This document shows positions 1 to 7,605 of a stretch of DNA of 64,000 nucleotides, in pieces. The DNA lies in NCBI GenBank assembly GCA_019166125.1, contig JAHTBO010000002.1, positions 126,997 to 190,996 on the forward strand, in the 5' to 3' direction. Source of the DNA: Alcaligenaceae bacterium CGII-47 (GTDB lineage Bacteria > Pseudomonadota > Gammaproteobacteria > Burkholderiales > Burkholderiaceae_B). Numbering within the stretch: position 1 is the stretch's first letter; each line of letters opens with the position of its first letter. The translations under genes and the position numbers were made by a program. A model generated the notes under the pieces. The model saw only the letters and a program-made list of their open reading frames with translations, searched no databases and was not told where the DNA came from.

Positions 1-121
1 CGTGATTGCATGCGCTAGGCAAATTAGGGAATCTAAAGCGAAGATATTTCTATTTCTGGCATGGTCTTTGCTTGTCATAAGACTAAGGTAGTGCAATCTA
101 GACTATATCGGGAGACGGAAA

Positions 122-1597
122 GTGCCAGGTCTAAGCCATAAAACACAAATACAACAAACAACCGGCCTCACGCCACGACTACAACAAGCAGTCAAGCTCT
201 TGCAGATGTCTGCATTGGATTGTGAACATGAAGTCACCCAGGCATTAATGAGCAATCCGTTCCTCGAAGACCCCACGGATACAGAGGATTTCAACAGCGT
301 ATCTACACATGGCGCCGACCCATCCAATCATCCGGGTACACCGACAGATGTTCCAGAAACACCGTTGATTAATAACGACATGCCCTCAGTGACATTCACT
401 GAGTATGAATCAGCGTTGCTCCCGCCAAGTTATTCTGGTGACTACCCTGTTACAGACAGACGGGGTCAGGACGAAGGCTTCAATGATGTCGGTGCGTGGG
501 CACATAACGAACCCAGCTTGCAAGACAGCCTGCGTGCCAATCTGTGTGGTGCTCATCTGAGCCCACGTGAAGCGCAGCTGCTTGATTTGATTATCGATGC
601 CCTCGATGAGGACGGTTACCTCCGCACGCCCTTTTCTGATCTCACTAATGATCAACAACTCGATCCGAATCCTCATAATCGTGAATGGCTACATGCGCTG
701 CGTCAGGTCCAACAGCTCGGGGCGCCAGGTGTTGGCGCGCGCGATCTAGCCGAATGCCTGACCTTACAACTTGCCGCGCAGGCCAATAACGTGCCGGGCC
801 GAGAGCTTGCTATGCGTATCGTGGCGCAGGCACTCGAACACCTGGCGCGGTGCGATTATGCTGGCTTGGCACGCTTGATGGTCTGCACAGATGTGGAACT
901 CAAAGAGGCGTGCGCTTTGATACGCGGCCTGGACCCGCGTCCAGCCGCACGTTTTATACCCCTTGACCCCGGCAGCTACATCGTGCCTGATGTGCTGGTG
1001 CGCCGCATTGACAAACGTTGGGTAGCCCTACCCAGCCTGGCCGCTACCCCGCGCGTGCGTCTCAACCAAGCCTATGCACAGCTATTTCGCGAGTCACGTT
1101 ATCAGGATCTATCGCTGATGAGCAAAGCTTTGCAAGAGGCACAGTGGCTGCTGCGAAGCCTCGAACAGCGCACCACCACTATTCAGCGCGTGGCACAAGC
1201 TATTGTCGCGCGACAACAAACATTTTTCGACTATGGCCCGATTGCTTTGCGCCCCCTGATGCTTAGCGAAATTGCTGAAGAGCTCAGTCTGCATGAATCG
1301 ACCATCTCGCGCGCCACCAGCTATAAATATCTATCCTCACCTTTAGGGGTTTTCGAGTTCAAGCATTTCTTTTCGCGCGAGTTAGCAACTAAATCTGGCG
1401 GCACGTGCTCAGCGACCGCCGTGCGTGCGCTCATTCGCGAGATGATCGATGAGGAGAACCCGCAGCAACCCTTATCCGACGTGGAACTTGCCAACAGGCT
1501 CGCGCAAGACGGCGTGAAGGTTGCTCGACGCACCGTATCGAAATATCGCGCGCAGATCAAGGTTCCCGCCGCCGAGTTACGTCGCGCGATGGCATAA
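122..1597 (+). CDS. rpoN: RNA polymerase sigma-54 factor RpoN
   Basis: Sigma-54 directs RNA polymerase to -24/-12 promoters that need an AAA+ activator for opening. The 491-residue protein has the Gln/Leu-rich region I near residues 10-50 (LTPRLQQAVKLLQ), an acidic linker to about 130, the core-binding domain, a helix-turn-helix near 385-405 (LHESTISRATSYKYL) and the RpoN box ARRTVSKYRA at 468-477. The GTG start is chosen because GGGAG lies 7 nt upstream and region I begins right after it. The usual neighbours are not seen: downstream there is no hpf or ptsN, and the 121 bases upstream show no recognisable lptB end. Confidence 0.96.
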   Translation: MPGLSHKTQIQQTTGLTPRLQQAVKLLQMSALDCEHEVTQALMSNPFLEDPTDTEDFNSVSTHGADPSNHPGTPTDVPETPLINNDMPSVTFTEYESALLPPSYSGDYPVTDRRGQDEGFNDVGAWAHNEPSLQDSLRANLCGAHLSPREAQLLDLIIDALDEDGYLRTPFSDLTNDQQLDPNPHNREWLHALRQVQQLGAPGVGARDLAECLTLQLAAQANNVPGRELAMRIVAQALEHLARCDYAGLARLMVCTDVELKEACALIRGLDPRPAARFIPLDPGSYIVPDVLVRRIDKRWVALPSLAATPRVRLNQAYAQLFRESRYQDLSLMSKALQEAQWLLRSLEQRTTTIQRVAQAIVARQQTFFDYGPIALRPLMLSEIAEELSLHESTISRATSYKYLSSPLGVFEFKHFFSRELATKSGGTCSATAVRALIREMIDEENPQQPLSDVELANRLAQDGVKVARRTVSKYRAQIKVPAAELRRAMA

Positions 1598-1615
1598 GCC
1601 TATTACACATACAAA

Positions 1616-1645
1616 ACGCCTCACGCTGTGACTGGCGTGAGGCGT
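1616..1645 (-). terminator. Perfect hairpin, terminator of the small membrane protein gene
   Basis: An 11-bp perfect stem (ACGCCTCACGC, 8-nt loop, GCGTGAGGCGT) lies 18 bases after rpoN and 21 bases after the minus-strand 48-residue gene. Read on the minus strand it is followed by TTTTGT, so it fits an intrinsic terminator for that gene. It may also stop rpoN transcription, although there is no T-run on the plus strand. Confidence 0.7.
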
Positions 1646-1666
1646 TACGACGGCAAGATGGTGGAT

Positions 1667-1813
1667 CTACAGGCCACGCCCACTAATCAAACGAACCAGA
1701 ACCATGACAATCGCAATGACGATCAGGATATGAATAAATCCGCCCAGGGTGTAGGACGTCACCAACCCGAGAAGCCACAAAATTAGCAAAACTACGGCAA
1801 TGGTATAGATCAT
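1667..1813 (-). CDS. Small membrane protein, Lmo0937/DUF5670 family
   Basis: This short gene encodes 48 residues beginning MIYTIAVVLLILWLLGLVTS. It is almost entirely hydrophobic: two membrane segments (about 3-20 and 26-43) are separated by a short turn (SYTLGG), and the end is basic (RLISGRGL). This is the layout of the Lmo0937-type family, widespread in bacteria and without a settled function. The ATG has GGAAGGA just upstream on the minus strand, and a perfect terminator hairpin follows the stop. The next gene upstream is a glycine-zipper lipoprotein, which suggests an envelope or stress context. It is easily missed because of its length. Confidence 0.8.
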   Translation of the reverse strand: MIYTIAVVLLILWLLGLVTSYTLGGFIHILIVIAIVMVLVRLISGRGL

Positions 1814-1847
1814 AGTGTCCTTCCTTCTTTTTGATAGCCATTCAAAA

Positions 1848-2060
1848 TTATTTGATCTCGTGGCCGATTACACCGCCCACCGCAGCACCGCCCAGCGTTC
1901 CAACCGCGCTGCCGCCCGTCAATATCGCCCCGCCTGCTGCACCGACGCCAGCACCCACTGCGGTATTTCGGCCTTGCTCCGACATACCACTACAAGCACC
2001 CAAGCCAAGCAAGGCCACAGTCGTCACGGCGCAAACCGCTAATCGTTTAGTCATGTTCAT
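1848..2060 (-). CDS. OsmB-like glycine-zipper lipoprotein
   Basis: A 70-residue small lipoprotein. It has a basic start (MNMTKR), a hydrophobic stretch and the lipobox LGAC with Cys23, followed by a Gly/Ala-rich region with glycine-zipper spacing (GAGVGAAGGAILTGG and LGGAAVGGVIG). This resembles E. coli OsmB and related SlyB/YMGG proteins, which sit in the outer membrane and are often induced by osmotic or envelope stress. The ATG at 2060 is preferred over a TTG one codon upstream because AGGTG is correctly spaced. It is divergent from a BON-domain lipoprotein. The exact role is unknown. Confidence 0.82.
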   Translation of the reverse strand: MNMTKRLAVCAVTTVALLGLGACSGMSEQGRNTAVGAGVGAAGGAILTGGSAVGTLGGAAVGGVIGHEIK

Positions 2061-2113
2061 CAATTCACCTCAATTTCGGATTAGATCCCTAAAAGCTTTC
2101 GCAAAAATACGTC

Positions 2114-2166
2114 AGCAAGTAGCGTGCCCAACGGCAGCGTCAGCTGGATACGGCACGCTACTTGCT
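2114..2166. repeat. Perfect 15-bp inverted repeat between divergent lipoprotein genes
   Basis: The arms AGCAAGTAGCGTGCC (2114-2128) and GGCACGCTACTTGCT (2152-2166) are exact reverse complements around a 23-nt spacer. They lie between the divergent OsmB-like and BON-domain genes, 54 bases from one start and 43 from the other. This could be a shared operator, a 5'-UTR hairpin of the BON gene, or a terminator-like element. There is no T-run on either side, which argues against a simple intrinsic terminator. Confidence 0.75.
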
Positions 2167-2208
2167 TGGGGGTACACGTGACTATATTGACCACCCAGGA
2201 GTTTTCAT

Positions 2209-2613
2209 ATGAATACACCCCGCTATACCCGCATGGCGATCGTCCTTGCCACGACCTTTACGCTTGCTGCCTGTGCAGTGCCGCATACGCCAGATAAAAC
2301 CGAAGTCGAAACCACTTACCCCGCGACAGCACAAGCCGAGGCTGCAGCAAGCAATCCGTACTATTACCGTGGAACGGAAAACGGCGTGGCTGCCGTCAGC
2401 AACGATGCCGCGATCAATGCCAATGTGATCACCGCACTATCCAGACTCCCCCGACAGAGCTCGACAAATCTTCAGGTCTCTACCCTTAACGGCGTGGTGA
2501 CCTTACGGGGCGTCACCGATACCACAGCCATTGCTCAGGACAATGTACAGGCGGCGCGCCAAGTCCCTGGTGTCCAGAGGGTGGACTACGATATTCAAGT
2601 TCATCGGCGCTAA
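2209..2613 (+). CDS. BON-domain lipoprotein
   Basis: This 134-residue protein has a lipoprotein signal with lipobox LAAC (Cys22), a linker to about residue 62, then a single BON domain (about 63-134). The domain shows the expected DAAINANVITAL helix, the VSTLNGVVTLRGVT strand-turn-strand and the terminal ARQVPGVQRVDYDI segment. BON domains bind phospholipid or bridge membrane components, and relatives (OsmY, DolP) act in envelope stress. It has one BON domain rather than two, so it is shorter than OsmY or DolP. CCAGGAG lies 7 nt before the ATG. Confidence 0.88.
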   Translation: MNTPRYTRMAIVLATTFTLAACAVPHTPDKTEVETTYPATAQAEAAASNPYYYRGTENGVAAVSNDAAINANVITALSRLPRQSSTNLQVSTLNGVVTLRGVTDTTAIAQDNVQAARQVPGVQRVDYDIQVHRR

Positions 2614-2646
2614 TCGCAACACATTGCCTGGCGCGGGCTGGACGAA

Positions 2647-2943
2647 CTATATCTGCTCGAAGCGATCGTAATGACGATCAGTCTGGATCTCTTCGGTGCT
2701 GACCTCGTCCACGCGCGCGCCCGGTGGGCCTTGCACAAGCCACGAAAGCATACGATCTACGGCATCGTGCGGCCCCTGAAATAAGGCCTGCACGTCGCCA
2801 TCGTCAGTATTACGCACCCACCCCCCGAGCTTTAATTGATGCGCATGACGTACCGTCGCGGCACGAAAGCCCACGCCCTGCACGCGGCCGCGTACGATTG
2901 TGGATAGGGTCTCTACCGAATGTTGAACTGGCAATTGCTTCAT
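2647..2943 (-). CDS. acyP: Acylphosphatase
   Basis: Acylphosphatase hydrolyses acyl-phosphates such as 1,3-bisphosphoglycerate or carbamoyl phosphate. The 98-residue length is typical. The signature GRVQGVGFR contains catalytic Arg27, and GWVRNTDDGDV supplies catalytic Asn45. The gene converges on the BON-domain gene with a 33-base gap and diverges from the SDR dehydrogenase. Confidence 0.95.
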   Translation of the reverse strand: MKQLPVQHSVETLSTIVRGRVQGVGFRAATVRHAHQLKLGGWVRNTDDGDVQALFQGPHDAVDRMLSWLVQGPPGARVDEVSTEEIQTDRHYDRFEQI

Positions 2944-3023
2944 GTTTGCTATTTTATCGACTCTTTAAGATCTGGTATCGTATCAACGAAATCCACATCA
3001 CCCCCCCAAGGAGCAACGAGGCT

Positions 3024-3776
3024 ATGAGTATTGCATTGGTAACAGGCGCATCGGCAGGCTTTGGTGAAGCCATCACCAGGCAGCTCATCACTCTGGGATA
3101 CACCGTCATCGGCGCGGCACGTCGTGCGGATCGACTCTCGCGATTACGGGACGAATTAGGCGAATTGTTTTACCCGCTATGCATGGATGTAAGTGACAAA
3201 GCATCGATCGATGAGGCGTTCCAGATTATTCAGCCACAGTTTCCGCAAATTGACCTCTTGGTCAATAACGCGGGGCTTGCACTAGGCGTCACGCCAGCTC
3301 ACCAGAGCAAGGTAAAGGATTGGGAGCGCATGATTGCGACAAATGTGACCGGGCTTACCTGGGTCACCCATCAGGTATTACCCGGCATGGTAGAGCGCAA
3401 TACGGGACATATTATCAATATCGGCTCAATTGCAGGCACCTACCCGTATGCGGGCGGAAACGTCTACGGGGCAACCAAAGCATTTGTTAAGCAGTTTAGT
3501 CTGAATCTACGCGCGGATTTAGCAGGAACGCAGGTTCGCGTCACCAATATAGAGCCTGGATTTTGCAGTGGGACGGAGTTCTCGGTGGTGCGCCTGGAAG
3601 GTGATGTCGATCGTGCTGCAGCCATCTACGACGGCGTTCAGGCACTCACTGCAGACGATATCGCGCGTGCAGTTGTCTGGGCCAGTCAGCAGCCCGCCCA
3701 CGTCAATATTAATTCGATAGAGATCATGCCGGTAGCACAGACCTTTGCCGGACTGAAGATCAATCGAGATCACTGA
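3024..3776 (+). CDS. NADP-dependent short-chain dehydrogenase, YdfG type
   Basis: A 250-residue classical SDR enzyme. Cofactor motif TGASAGFG is at residues 7-14, NNAG at 81-84, catalytic Ser135, and the pair Tyr148/Lys152 in YGATK. The closest match in memory is E. coli YdfG, which oxidises serine, threonine and 3-hydroxy acids and reduces malonic semialdehyde. The ATG at 3024 is chosen over longer upstream reading because AAGGAG precedes it and the Rossmann strand begins at residue 2. The stop overlaps the convergent DUF4239 gene by 7 bases. Confidence 0.9.
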   Translation: MSIALVTGASAGFGEAITRQLITLGYTVIGAARRADRLSRLRDELGELFYPLCMDVSDKASIDEAFQIIQPQFPQIDLLVNNAGLALGVTPAHQSKVKDWERMIATNVTGLTWVTHQVLPGMVERNTGHIINIGSIAGTYPYAGGNVYGATKAFVKQFSLNLRADLAGTQVRVTNIEPGFCSGTEFSVVRLEGDVDRAAAIYDGVQALTADDIARAVVWASQQPAHVNINSIEIMPVAQTFAGLKINRDH

Positions 3777-4564
3777 TCAGCTGGTCGCACCATCAATAGC
3801 AACAAGGACTTCGGCTCGATAATGGTGCGTCCCGTAAAGGGTCGATCGTATGCGGAAATAAGAAATATTGTCACCCCAAATCCAATCGAAAACAGCCCCA
3901 TTGCAATCCACATGGGCCGCCGGTGGACAATATGCAGCTCGATCAGAACACAGGCCGAGACAAATAGCAGGATGAAGACTGCTAACCATTTTGAGGCACC
4001 AACGCGACTGAGCGACACGCGCAGACGCAAATCTCGGGCCTCTTCGATCTTACCCACATAGCGCCGTAGTTCCTGAGCGGCGAGCATCTGCGAGACACTC
4101 TGGGCATGAGCCTCTAGGCGTACCGCTGCCACGACGAGCCCCTCTAGGTGATCCTCGACGTCAAGGCTACTTTCGCCCACACCCATCAAGGGCCACTCCT
4201 GATCGATTGTGGTCGCAATATAACCATGGATTTTGGCACGTAGCGCGTCGCGCTCTGTCGGCTCGAGATGGCGCACGACACGCATTGCGTCCGAGACCGC
4301 TGCGGCCTCTTGCTCGACAGCGGCCTGCCCTCGGGCGTCCAGTTGCCAGACGTCGGCCGCAACAAAGGTAATCACCATACCCACGGGTAGAAGAATGCCC
4401 GAGAGCATGGTATTGACGATATTAGCGCCACGCCGATCCGGAAAGAGCACGCGCAGAGACTGCATCAGGATCAGCGCGACGAGGCATAGTAGGCCGACCG
4501 ACGAAATAGAGAAAAGGAATAATCCCCAGTCGGGTAAGTCATAAGCAAAATCAAAAAATCCCAC
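3770..4564 (-). CDS. DUF4239 membrane protein
   Basis: A 264-residue integral membrane protein with two hydrophobic segments near the N-terminus (about 15-35 and 52-72) and two near the C-terminus (about 182-202 and 212-232). The charged, helical middle section is probably on one side of the membrane. The layout and segments such as GANIVNTMLSG match the DUF4239 family, distantly compared with bestrophin-like channels; its function is not established. The start is GTG with AAGGAGG 8 nt upstream. It lies 69 bases downstream of an EamA transporter in the same direction. Confidence 0.75.
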   Translation of the reverse strand: MGFFDFAYDLPDWGLFLFSISSVGLLCLVALILMQSLRVLFPDRRGANIVNTMLSGILLPVGMVITFVAADVWQLDARGQAAVEQEAAAVSDAMRVVRHLEPTERDALRAKIHGYIATTIDQEWPLMGVGESSLDVEDHLEGLVVAAVRLEAHAQSVSQMLAAQELRRYVGKIEEARDLRLRVSLSRVGASKWLAVFILLFVSACVLIELHIVHRRPMWIAMGLFSIGFGVTIFLISAYDRPFTGRTIIEPKSLLLLMVRPADQ

Positions 4565-4633
4565 TAAGCTCCTCCTTCTTATTGGCGCATTTTAAACATA
4601 ATTTGAGATGGTGGCGGTAGACGACACCCTCAG

Positions 4634-5506
4634 CTACGACGTGGCGAGCAGAACCGTTCCAACCATAATGAGCCCACATCCCGCCAAGCGCACCGGCGAT
4701 GCGCGCTCTCCCAGCCAGAGAAATCCGGCTACGGTGGCCATCATCATAGACATCTCGCGCAATGGCGCTACCTGACTAACTAGCGCACCATGCTGCAAAG
4801 CATAGAGCACTAGGATATAGGCCAGAGGAGAGATCAAGCCGACCACCCATGCTGATCGCCAGTGCCCTCGCATCGCGTCCAACATCGTGCGACGCTGCAC
4901 CCATGCACCGGGTGCCATGATAGCCACATTGCCCAAGGCAGAGAACCAATCAAGAATAACTGGCACAACCATCAGCGTTTGTACACTATAAGCATCAGAG
5001 ACCGAATAACAGGCAATAAACACCCCGATCAATACACCCCAGCCTATGCCCGCACGCGCTGCCGGATCTGAGAAACGGTAAAAACTGCCACGCATGGCGA
5101 GGAAAAATATCCCACAGACGATACAAGCGATACCGGTCAGGCCATATAGACTGCTGGCCTCATCGAGCCAGAGAATCGCAGCCAAGCTTGCTAGAAGCGG
5201 TCCCGTACCGCGCGCCACGGGATAGACAACAGATAGATCAGCCACCTGGTAGCCACGTTGCAGGCTTAGGCTATAGCACAGGTGTATAGAGCTAGAGAGG
5301 GCGATGAATCCCACCACCGTGAGGCTCCAATGCATCTCATTGCGCCACAATACATAAGCCACCCACGGGGCATACAGCACGACGCTGGCCGCACGATAGG
5401 CAAACACAAAATGCCGCCCGCCGCTGGCAGCCTGCTTGGAGAGCAGATTCCAGCAGGCATGCAATGCAGCAGCCAGGATCACCAACGTAAGCGTAAGTGC
5501 GCTCAT
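4634..5506 (-). CDS. EamA/DMT-family transporter
   Basis: A 290-residue, highly hydrophobic protein with about ten predicted membrane segments in two homologous halves, as in the drug/metabolite transporter superfamily. The opening AAALHACWNLLSK is typical of EamA proteins, and the second half ends with the usual LGERASPVRLAGCGLIMVG segment. Such proteins export amino acids, metabolites or drugs; the substrate cannot be read from the sequence. It follows the ArsC-like gene by 28 bases and may be co-transcribed with it. Confidence 0.85.
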   Translation of the reverse strand: MSALTLTLVILAAALHACWNLLSKQAASGGRHFVFAYRAASVVLYAPWVAYVLWRNEMHWSLTVVGFIALSSSIHLCYSLSLQRGYQVADLSVVYPVARGTGPLLASLAAILWLDEASSLYGLTGIACIVCGIFFLAMRGSFYRFSDPAARAGIGWGVLIGVFIACYSVSDAYSVQTLMVVPVILDWFSALGNVAIMAPGAWVQRRTMLDAMRGHWRSAWVVGLISPLAYILVLYALQHGALVSQVAPLREMSMMMATVAGFLWLGERASPVRLAGCGLIMVGTVLLATS

Positions 5507-5534
5507 GTGGCGTAGCCCCGCTTGGCCTACTGGC

Positions 5535-5879
5535 TCAGAGTACCTCTTCGATCAGCGTGAGTGGACGGCACAAGCGCGTGCCCTTGGCTGTCGTCACAAA
5601 AGGGCGATTCAGCAGGATCGGATGGGCCACAATCGCGTCCAGCAATTGATTGTCATTCAGCGTAGAATCCGCCAAACCCAGGCTGCCATAGATTTCTTCT
5701 TTAGTACGCATCGCCTCGCGCACGGTGAGGCCCGCCGATTGGATCAGTACGCGCAAAGCTTCACGTTCCAGGGGCGTATCCAGATAGGCTATGGTCTCGA
5801 AGGGTTGGCCGCTCTCTTCGATGATTTGCAATGCATGACGCGAAGTGCTGCAGCGTGGGTTATGGTAGATTTTTATCAT
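5535..5879 (-). CDS. arsC: ArsC-family reductase (YfgD-like)
   Basis: A 114-residue member of the glutaredoxin-dependent ArsC family. It begins MIKIYHNPRCSTSR with the catalytic Cys10, and the C-terminal part has the conserved HPILLNRP and the arginine-bearing RLCRP segment. Members reduce arsenate to arsenite or have unknown substrates. The context has no arsR or arsB, so a general YfgD-type role is as likely as arsenic resistance. The ATG at 5879 is preferred over longer upstream reading because the family starts at MIxIYHN. Confidence 0.85.
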   Translation of the reverse strand: MIKIYHNPRCSTSRHALQIIEESGQPFETIAYLDTPLEREALRVLIQSAGLTVREAMRTKEEIYGSLGLADSTLNDNQLLDAIVAHPILLNRPFVTTAKGTRLCRPLTLIEEVL

Positions 5880-5948
5880 ATTGACTTGATAAGGTGGTGA
5901 AAAATAGCCATTATCTCCTATCAGCATGATGTTTTCACAAGGACTGGC

Positions 5949-6779
5949 ATGATTAAGCGCTACGACTGGACCACGCCCCATGGACACACAATCAAATTAG
6001 CCCGTGCGTTCAGCATACTTGGCCTGTGCGCCCTACTGGCGGCGTGTGCAAGTGGCCCTCGCGATACGATCTCTTTGATTCCGAGTGAAATCGCCCAGGA
6101 AACAAGCAAGGACGGGCTATTTATCCAAGCCATAGAATGGGTACACACCAAGCCCGGATGCAAAGGCGAATGTCCCAGCATCAGCCTGAATTCACTTGTA
6201 TTTCCTGGTAACAAGCCCCTCACCGAACTGGTTGATCATGCCCTGGCGGCGATGACCTGGCTGGATCAGACCCAGGCTATCCCCTACTTTACGGTGGCTG
6301 AGTTCGAGCAATATTTCTGGCCATCGGCTGCACCACGAGACGAGGTCACGCTTCAGGCCCGCGCCCGATATCGGAACCGCAATCTGACGGTGCTGGAACT
6401 CAGTAGCGGACAGTACCGTACCGGCATGGCGCATGGCATTACCGGCTCGCAGTTCATCAACTGGGACAACCAGACCGCCAAGGTCCTAGGCCTGGATAAC
6501 ATCCTCATTCCAGGTGCGCGCCAGGCCTATGTACAGGCTTTGCAACAGGCGCATACCCAATGGTTGCATGAACACGCTGCTGCCCGCGATGATCCGGACA
6601 CCTTTAGCCGTATTTGGCCCTTTCAGAGCAGTGATAACTTTGCATTTACTGACCAAGGTCTGGTCATCAAATACCAGCCCTATCAGATTGCGCCTTATTC
6701 ATCCGGGCAACCCGAATTACTACTTTTATATCCTGCCCTCCGTGGGATTCTACAGCCAAGATTCCTGCCCGACGCATAA
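5949..6779 (+). CDS. RsiV/DUF3298-family lipoprotein
   Basis: A 276-residue lipoprotein with an unusually long basic N-region and lipobox LLAAC (Cys33). A CxxxC pair (CKGEC) follows near residues 71-75. The C-terminal half carries the DUF3298/RsiV signatures: FINWDNQTAKVLGLDNIL and, near the end, FAFTDQGLVIKYQPYQIAPY. This domain is found in the lysozyme-sensing anti-sigma factor RsiV and in many Gram-negative periplasmic proteins. No sigma factor is adjacent, so an anti-sigma role is not supported here. AAGGA precedes the ATG. Confidence 0.85.
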   Translation: MIKRYDWTTPHGHTIKLARAFSILGLCALLAACASGPRDTISLIPSEIAQETSKDGLFIQAIEWVHTKPGCKGECPSISLNSLVFPGNKPLTELVDHALAAMTWLDQTQAIPYFTVAEFEQYFWPSAAPRDEVTLQARARYRNRNLTVLELSSGQYRTGMAHGITGSQFINWDNQTAKVLGLDNILIPGARQAYVQALQQAHTQWLHEHAAARDDPDTFSRIWPFQSSDNFAFTDQGLVIKYQPYQIAPYSSGQPELLLLYPALRGILQPRFLPDA

Positions 6780-6798
6780 ACACAAATACACAACAACC

Positions 6799-7605
6799 TT
6801 ACTGTCCGGCAGGGACATCGACAAACAAATCAGGGTCGAAGTAGCTGGAGATGGCCTTTTTGTCCACCGCAGAGACCTCTGGCCCGGATGAAGGGGATTG
6901 CGCCTTTTGTGTATCGGAAAGACGCCGAGCCTGAACCCCCGCAGCCAGCGCATCAAGCTTTGTGGCCAGCTTAGGGTGTTCACCCGTCCTGGCCCAATCC
7001 GCAGCCGTCTGATGATTAAGATTAAACATGGTGGCGTCTGCACCGCTTTCCAGCAACAGGCGTACTGTGCTTTCACGACCAGACAAAGCCGCCATCATCA
7101 GCGGCGTTGTTCCGTCAGGTCCTGGCGAATTGACGATGGCGCGGCGCGCAATCAACATCTTTAGCGTTTCGTCGCGCCCCTTGGAGGCAGCATAATGCAA
7201 CGGCGTCCAGCCCAAGCGATTAACCTGTGCGCCCGCATCAATCAACGCCTCAGCACGCTTGGTCTGGCCCAGTAGAGCCAAATACATCAGTGCTGTCTCA
7301 TTTAGGCGGTTAGGCGCATCAATCTGCACACCCGGTGTAGTGCTCAGTAAATCAAAGACCTTCCAGGATTGTTTCCGCACGGCAAACATAATCGCCGGTA
7401 GGCCGGTTTTTTCATCCACGCTATTCGGATCAACGAGGCGCTGCAGTAGCGTGCTTACATCCGCTGTATCGTCGCGTACGAGGGCGTTCCACCACGCATC
7501 AGGCGCAAGGCTTTGTGCGGCCACTGCGGCGCACATCAGCGCCATGGCGCATGCCACGGCCAGCCGTGGCCAGACACCCGACGTTTTATTCCATGTATTA
7601 GTCAT
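6799..7605 (-). CDS. Secreted ankyrin-repeat protein
   Basis: A 268-residue protein with an N-terminal signal peptide (hydrophobic LAVACAMALMCAAVAAQS, cleavage near residue 30) and about four ankyrin repeats between residues 60 and 215. Clear repeat cores are GWTPLHYAASKGRDETLKML and DGTTPLMMAALSGRESTVRL. Ankyrin repeats bind proteins; the partner is unknown. The C-terminal tail is Ser/Pro-rich. The ATG overlaps the stop of the upstream tatD gene (ATGA), so the two are translationally coupled. Confidence 0.9.
   Translation of the reverse strand: MTNTWNKTSGVWPRLAVACAMALMCAAVAAQSLAPDAWWNALVRDDTADVSTLLQRLVDPNSVDEKTGLPAIMFAVRKQSWKVFDLLSTTPGVQIDAPNRLNETALMYLALLGQTKRAEALIDAGAQVNRLGWTPLHYAASKGRDETLKMLIARRAIVNSPGPDGTTPLMMAALSGRESTVRLLLESGADATMFNLNHQTAADWARTGEHPKLATKLDALAAGVQARRLSDTQKAQSPSSGPEVSAVDKKAISSYFDPDLFVDVPAGQ

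Noticed and set aside
1-91. A short open frame from position 2 to 91 upstream of rpoN as the end of an lptB-like gene
   Set aside because: The residues read there do not resemble the LptB C-terminus, and no start lies within the window, so no gene call is supported.
5535-5879. An arsenic-resistance operon around the ArsC-like gene
   Set aside because: No arsR, arsB or acr3 gene is nearby, and the gene is of the YfgD type that also occurs outside arsenic operons.
5949-6779. The DUF3298 lipoprotein as an anti-sigma factor like RsiV
   Set aside because: It is a lipoprotein without a cytoplasmic domain and no sigma factor gene is adjacent.
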